A stretch of DNA of 27,517 bases from CAZBWE01 sp964440735 (lineage in GTDB: Bacteria > Planctomycetota > Phycisphaerae > Sedimentisphaerales > Anaerobacaceae): the NCBI GenBank assembly GCA_964440735.1, contig CAYTTK010000016.1, positions 1-27,517 on the forward strand, written 5' to 3'. Made by a program: the position numbers and the translations under genes. Numbering within the stretch: position 1 is the stretch's first letter; each line of letters opens with the position of its first letter. The notes beneath the pieces were generated by a model. That model searched no databases, was not told where the DNA came from, and saw only the letters and a program-made list of their open reading frames with translations. Positions 24,030 through 27,517 of this stretch are shown in pieces.

Positions 24030-25556
24030 TTAATCGGCTGTGCTGAGCTTAAACACGATTGCCATATCATTCGTCTTCGTGGCAGGTGTTTTGACAACAA
24101 GGCCTTTTTTGAGCCGTTTCCAGTTGATTTTTTCGTCAGTGCCGAGTATTGAAACGTCTGTAATCTTTATGTCCTCGGCCTTATTGCCTTTGCCGAACAT
24201 AGTCATCACGATTTGCTTATGCTTGCCCGGCCAACCAAGGACAATCGCATAAACGATTTTTCCCTTGCGGGTGTAGCGGATGTCCTGAGAAGTATAGTCA
24301 CCTTTCATTTTAACGAAATGCCCGCCCTTTTCCAGCCGGGCCGGTCCCTCACCAAATTCGACGAAGGGACGCGTCCCATAGATGGCCTCTCCATAGTTCT
24401 GCAACCATTTTCCAATACCCAGCAACACCTGCTTCTGGTCATCTGGAATCGTGCCGTCGGCCTTGGGAGAGATATTCAGTAATAACTGGCCGTTTTTGCT
24501 GACGATATCAATAAGCACGTGCAAAACCTGCGGTGTGCTCTTGATTTGCAGGTCCTCGGTGTAAGACCAACTGCCCCGGCTGATTGTGTCATCAGTCAGC
24601 CAGACATAATCAGTCAATTGGTCTGTTCGGCCTTTCTCGTAATCTTCCACACCGACTTCACGAGGCAGGTCTTCCTTCTTGAACGTAACGACAACCTCTT
24701 TGCCCCACTCGCTGGCTTTGTTGAAGTAGTATGCAAGGTAGGCGGTTTTGTATTCATCCGGAATTTCGTCCAGCCAGGCATCAAACCACATCAGGTCCGG
24801 CTGATATTTGTCGATGACTTCAATTAGTTTGCCTTTCCACATACCTAAAAATTGCTCGCGAGGCATATAGCCATAGAGAATTGCCTGCTTGGGGACGTCA
24901 AGCAAGGAAGGAAAGTTCCTCTTGACGTACTCGTAGTGTCCGGTCCAAACCTTCTTACCATTTTTTTCAATTTCATAAAGGCTGTTGCGGGCGTGATGGA
25001 AGGTCGTAACGAAGCGCATGCCGCGGCTGCGTATGGCATTGGCGAGTTCGCCGACTATGTCGCGCTTCGGCCCCATATCCATAGCGTTCCATGGAGTTAG
25101 CTCGCTGGCCCACATTGAAAAACCATCGTGGTGTTCAGCAACGGGCCCGGCAAAACGAGCACCGGCCTTGACGAACAATTCGGCCCACTCGTTAGCGTCG
25201 AATTTCTCAGCTTTGAACATCGGCACAAAGTCATCGTAGCCAAACTCCGTCGGCTCGCCATATTTCTGAACGTGATGCTTGTACTCTCTGCTATTTTTGC
25301 GGTGCATATTGCGAGGGTACCACTCACTACCATACGCCGGCACAGAGTAAACTCCCCAGTGAAAGTATATGCCGAATTTCGCATCACGAAACCATTCGGG
25401 AGCTTCGTTATGCCTCTTCAGTGATTCCCAGTCGGCTGTATAAGCCGGGGTAGATTGGTCAAAACCGCTTTTCACAGGAGATTCCTGAGCAGTTGTGGTG
25501 CTCAACAGTACTATGATGAGTGTCAGGCAAATAATGCTAGTCTCTAACCTAAACAT
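24030..25556 (-). CDS. Secreted GH29 alpha-L-fucosidase
   Basis: The product (508 residues from the ATG at 25556) belongs to GH29, retaining enzymes that remove terminal alpha-L-fucose. The frame stays open for 20 more codons, but a perfect AAGGAGGTG lies six bases before the ATG at 25556, and this start puts the signal peptide (about 1-23, ending STTTAQ) at the N-terminus. Family motifs are KFGIYFHWGVYSVPAYGSEWY (60-80), EHHDGFSMWAS (141-151), RFVTTFHHA and PDLMWFDAW (253-261), where Asp259 is the expected nucleophile. The NGQLLLNISPKADGTIP block closes the catalytic barrel, and a C-terminal beta-sandwich follows. It is the first gene of a GH29-GH106 unit and has its own promoter candidate at 25612-25640. 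Confidence 0.93.
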   Translation of the reverse strand: MFRLETSIICLTLIIVLLSTTTAQESPVKSGFDQSTPAYTADWESLKRHNEAPEWFRDAKFGIYFHWGVYSVPAYGSEWYPRNMHRKNSREYKHHVQKYGEPTEFGYDDFVPMFKAEKFDANEWAELFVKAGARFAGPVAEHHDGFSMWASELTPWNAMDMGPKRDIVGELANAIRSRGMRFVTTFHHARNSLYEIEKNGKKVWTGHYEYVKRNFPSLLDVPKQAILYGYMPREQFLGMWKGKLIEVIDKYQPDLMWFDAWLDEIPDEYKTAYLAYYFNKASEWGKEVVVTFKKEDLPREVGVEDYEKGRTDQLTDYVWLTDDTISRGSWSYTEDLQIKSTPQVLHVLIDIVSKNGQLLLNISPKADGTIPDDQKQVLLGIGKWLQNYGEAIYGTRPFVEFGEGPARLEKGGHFVKMKGDYTSQDIRYTRKGKIVYAIVLGWPGKHKQIVMTMFGKGNKAEDIKITDVSILGTDEKINWKRLKKGLVVKTPATKTNDMAIVFKLSTAD

Positions 25557-25562
25557 ATCTGG

Positions 25563-25571
25563 CACCTCCTT
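25563..25571 (-). promoter_or_regulatory. Ribosome-binding site fixing the GH29 start
   Basis: AAGGAGGTG on the minus strand is fully complementary to the usual 16S rRNA 3' end. It lies six bases before the ATG at 25556 and rules in that start over an upstream in-frame one at 25616. Confidence 0.85.
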
Positions 25572-25611
25572 ATTATCAAACTTCAAGAATGAGCACCGGT
25601 TTCCTGAAAAA

Positions 25612-25640
25612 AGCATATTTAATTAGTCCGCTTATTTCAA
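25612..25640 (-). promoter_or_regulatory. Candidate promoter for the GH29-GH106 unit
   Basis: On the minus strand, TTGAAA (25640-25635, 5/6 match) and TATGCT (25617-25612, 4/6 match) are separated by 17 bases, about 50 bases upstream of the GH29 start codon. The rest of the gap up to 25812 shows no gene. Confidence 0.4.
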
Positions 25641-25812
25641 GTAAAAACTAGAGTTGCTGTTAAACAACATTAAACACCGAATCGACATTGAAAACTCTCA
25701 GCCCCCTTGGTATGAAAGGCCTTTGAAATGATTGGTGAAGATTGCCTGAACTAAACTACATATAACCCGACCGCCATCACAGGTGCAACAAATTATTTTT
25801 GTTCCGCTTTGC

Positions 25813-26319
25813 TCACCTGATAATCTCTTCAATAGCTCGCGCCACAATATAGTCCGGCATCTTCAGCAGAGCCGGTTTTGCCAGGTAAGCTGATATAATA
25901 CTTTTGTCTGGAAAGGCCCCGCCTTCTTTAATCATCTCATCCGCTGATAACCGGATTTCTTGCTCAGTCATCTCTGTTTCTGCTTTTGTATGTGCTAACT
26001 CAACCAAATCCTCAAATTCAGCCCGGCTGTCGTACCAGTTAAGCTGTAACTCTAATTCAAAGGCATCCCACGCTCTTGCCCGGTCATAAAGATACTGAAT
26101 TCCAACCGGATTGTAGCTTTCCATCCTTTCAGCTACAAATGCCATGCATGCGTCTCTATATGCCGTATATTTATCTCTGTCAAAGTTCTCTATCCGTCGC
26201 TTTGAAATTTCCTCGGTCAGCAGTTCTCCTATTCTCTTTTCCAGAAGAGCCATCTTGGCCTCTATCCGCTCATACAGAGTTTCGTAATACGCCTTTAAAA
26301 GTAAATCTACATCACTCAT
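25813..26319 (-). CDS. Small helical protein of unknown function
   Basis: I do not recognise this 168-residue product. It has no signal peptide or membrane helix. Almost the whole chain is predicted helical and highly charged, with heptad-like runs near the N-terminus (LYERIEAKMALLEKRIGELLTEEISKRR, of which positions 15-42 look coiled-coil capable). The C-terminal part contains Glu/Ala-rich helices and ends in VARAIEEIIR. AAAGAG about ten bases before the ATG could serve as a ribosome-binding site. It is the first minus-strand gene right of the CAZyme island, 256 bp upstream of GH29, and is divergent from the ACT gene at 26530. Clean frame length and start support a real gene, but no function can be assigned. 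Confidence 0.7.
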   Translation of the reverse strand: MSDVDLLLKAYYETLYERIEAKMALLEKRIGELLTEEISKRRIENFDRDKYTAYRDACMAFVAERMESYNPVGIQYLYDRARAWDAFELELQLNWYDSRAEFEDLVELAHTKAETEMTEQEIRLSADEMIKEGGAFPDKSIISAYLAKPALLKMPDYIVARAIEEIIR

Positions 26320-26400
26320 TCGTTTTTCTCTTTGCCGCCCATCATTCGTTATCGCCGGCTCCTAGCGCTTAATTATACAATGTCGAGCCTTTTAATGCTA

Positions 26401-26523
26401 TCACCGGTGAATTTCCAAATTTAATCGGTCAGGATGTTGACAAACACTATAATAATGGTCAAACTTACATGCAGATTTCAGAATTATTTTTCTTTGGAAA
26501 TTTCCAATACTTTTTTGGAAGGA
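26401..26523 (+). promoter_or_regulatory. Leader with palindromes and overlapping hairpins before the second ACT gene
   Basis: A perfect 10-base palindrome TCACCGGTGA (26401-26410) runs directly into AATTTCCAA, a motif repeated inside a perfect 14-base palindrome TTGGAAATTTCCAA (26494-26507). The right arm of that palindrome can instead pair with TTGGAA (26515-26520), which overlaps the Shine-Dalgarno GGAAGGA (26517-26523). The two pairings exclude each other. This could be an operator, a translational switch, or chance in AT-rich DNA. Confidence 0.3.
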
Positions 26524-26529
26524 CAAATT

Positions 26530-26952
26530 ATGAAGTTGGATGTTGCTCGTGTTGATGTGTGGGCTGCCAGTATAAAAGACCGACCCGGTGGATTAGCCGA
26601 AAAGCTTGATTCGCTCGCCCAGACAGGTGTCAATCTTGAATTTGTCATCGCCAGGCGTCGCCCAGAAAAGCCGGGCACAGCGGTTGTATTTGTAACACCT
26701 ATCAAAGGGGCCAAGCAGGTAAAAGCTGCCGGCAAAGCCGGCTTTGCGAAAACGAAATCCCTTCAGGGACTGCGAATCGCCGCCGTTGATAGACCCGGTC
26801 TTGGTGCTACAGTAACCAAACAACTCGCTAATTCCCGTATCAACCTTAGGGGCTTTTCCGGCGCTGCTATAGGCAAACGTGCTGTTTTTTATCTGGCTTT
26901 TGACCGGCCTGCTGATGTCAACAAAGCTATGCGCATCTTAAAAGCGATGTGA
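26530..26952 (+). CDS. Tandem ACT-domain protein, second copy in the window
   Basis: From the ATG at 26530 the product has 140 residues and two ACT domains. The first (about 5-70) has the loop motif KDRPGGLAEKL (16-26) and VNLEFVIARR. The second (about 78-140) has VDRPGLGATVTKQL (86-99) and INLRGFSGAA, ending in VNKAMRILKAM. An upstream in-frame ATG at 26434 exists, but GGAAGGA sits six bases before 26530 and the extra residues look unlike protein, so the shorter form is preferred. The architecture matches the protein at 10053, whose second domain ends in a similar VKKAMKVL. Ligand and partner are unknown; such pairs probably sense amino acids. It converges on the hydrogenase protease gene with 16 bp between the stops and no clear terminator. 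Confidence 0.85.
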   Translation: MKLDVARVDVWAASIKDRPGGLAEKLDSLAQTGVNLEFVIARRRPEKPGTAVVFVTPIKGAKQVKAAGKAGFAKTKSLQGLRIAAVDRPGLGATVTKQLANSRINLRGFSGAAIGKRAVFYLAFDRPADVNKAMRILKAM

Positions 26953-26968
26953 CCGATTCTTTAACGAG

Positions 26969-27454
26969 TTATTCTTCGAGCGGGAAAATCTCGATAAGGG
27001 TGCGTAAAAGCCGCTGGATTGCATTACTTACCTGCGGAGAGATAGATTGGCCAAGCTTAATCTGTGCGGGTTGAATTCCAACAAAGTATACATCAACCTC
27101 TATACTTTGACAGACCATGTCAGCAAACAATCGAGGCGAAAGCGTATGCGTTGAAATGACGTGCGAATTAAGCTGCTCTGGCTTGAATACTCTTATTGTT
27201 CCTGGCGAGGCACCAAAGTCGATGGCATCAATAATAAGCAAATTCTGCGGAGCTTTTTTTATGATGGGCTGGATATAATTCTCAGGAACGGTGCCTGCAT
27301 TTATTACTTCCGCACAGATTTTTCCGGTAAGTTGCTCACAAATAAGGCAGCCCGCTCCATCGTCACCCTTTAACGTATTGCCGATGCCAACAATAAGTGT
27401 TTTAGTACAACGCAGTTTTTTCAGTTGCTGGCGGAGTTGTTGGTCAGCGCCCAT
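26969..27454 (-). CDS. Hydrogenase maturation protease (peptidase M52, HycI/HyaD type)
   Basis: The 161-residue cytoplasmic protein has the M52 fold signature GIGNTLKGDDGAG (residues 23-35). These proteases remove a short C-terminal peptide from the large subunit of NiFe hydrogenases once nickel has been inserted. The expected metal-contacting residues are visible: Asp32 in the DDG motif, Asp76 or Asp79 in IIDAIDFG, and His103 in STHTLSP. The length is normal for the family, and Asp rather than Glu in the first motif is closer to HycI than to HybD. The structural hydrogenase genes are not in the window; as this gene reads leftward, they probably lie beyond the right edge. The fragment ending at 27462 is directly upstream in the same direction. 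Confidence 0.9.
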   Translation of the reverse strand: MGADQQLRQQLKKLRCTKTLIVGIGNTLKGDDGAGCLICEQLTGKICAEVINAGTVPENYIQPIIKKAPQNLLIIDAIDFGASPGTIRVFKPEQLNSHVISTHTLSPRLFADMVCQSIEVDVYFVGIQPAQIKLGQSISPQVSNAIQRLLRTLIEIFPLEE

Positions 27455-27461
27455 AATATTG

Positions 27462-27517
27462 CTACAGCCGGATATTCAGCTCGCATTTACACTTAGGACA
27501 CAAGATTCGCATAAAAT
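27462..27517 (-). CDS. C-terminal end of a gene cut by the window edge, cysteine-rich tail
   Basis: On the minus strand an open frame enters from the right edge and ends at TAG (27464-27462). Its last residues read MRILCPKCKCELNIRL, with a CxxCxC pattern resembling half of a zinc ribbon or an iron-sulfur site. It ends seven bases before the protease start, so the two genes are probably co-transcribed. The ATG at 27512 could also begin a 16-codon peptide, which is less likely. Confidence 0.35.
   Translation of the reverse strand, partial: FMRILCPKCKCELNIRL

Noticed and set aside
26437..26462. TTGACA and TATAAT close together, with TTGAC/GTCAA dyad, upstream of the second ACT gene
   Set aside because: The two hexamers are only five bases apart, too close for a sigma-70 promoter, and no hexamer at the right distance pairs with either one.
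26434..26529. N-terminal extension of the second ACT protein from an upstream ATG
   Set aside because: The extension covers the AT-rich leader with its palindromes, has no Shine-Dalgarno and looks unlike ACT sequence. The start at 26530 has a good site.
1..27517. Search by eye for insertion sequences, integrases, phage genes, CRISPR arrays and toxin-antitoxin pairs
   Set aside because: No transposase or integrase motifs, no direct repeats of CRISPR size with spacers, and no matching small gene pairs were found.

Overview
This window comes from a bacterial chromosome, most probably a planctomycete of the class Phycisphaerae. The main evidence is the C-terminal dockerin-like Ca2+-binding repeat ending in 'LASNW' on a secreted pectate lyase, together with a dense set of secreted plant- and algal-polysaccharide enzymes, a DUF6298 protein and small tandem-ACT proteins. 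This placement is inferred from protein style; there is no rRNA or marker gene here to confirm it.

Layout. (1) Positions 1-1607, minus strand: the 5' part of metK (cut by the window edge), preceded by a DUF547 lipoprotein gene. (2) Positions 1989-9506, plus strand: an unknown secreted helical protein, then a complete Dpp/Opp/Yej-type peptide ABC importer (binding protein, two permeases, two ATPases). A collapsed second copy of the binding-protein gene lies between the binding protein and the first permease. (3) Positions 9530-10782: a promoter and a STAS-domain gene, a tandem-ACT gene, and a tRNA-Asp(GTC) with its own promoter. (4) Positions 10905-25640: a carbohydrate-degradation island. A PL9 pectate lyase with a dockerin-like tail reads rightward. 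Converging on it are five minus-strand genes for secreted proteins: GH29 fucosidase, GH106 rhamnosidase, PL1-like pectate lyase, a DUF6298 beta-helix/barrel protein, and a GH78 rhamnosidase fused to a GH43-like propeller. (5) Positions 25813-27517: an unknown helical protein, a second tandem-ACT gene, a HycI/HyaD-type hydrogenase maturation protease, and the last codons of one more gene.

How the genes work together. The CAZymes form a plausible extracellular pathway for a rhamnose-, fucose- and galacturonate-containing polymer such as rhamnogalacturonan: lyases cut the backbone and exo-glycosidases remove rhamnose, fucose and possibly arabinose. No SusC/SusD pair, sugar importer, sulfatase or regulator gene lies in the island, so uptake and control must be encoded elsewhere. 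The peptide importer is a separate operon.

The most unusual items are the decayed binding-protein duplicate (its stop codon aligns with a Glu codon of the intact copy), the GH78-GH43 fusion, the DUF6298 protein of unknown chemistry, a YejE-like permease with two extra membrane helices, and short heptamer tandem repeats in two intergenic gaps. I found no insertion sequence, phage gene or CRISPR array. All functional statements rest on reading motifs by eye; no database search was run.
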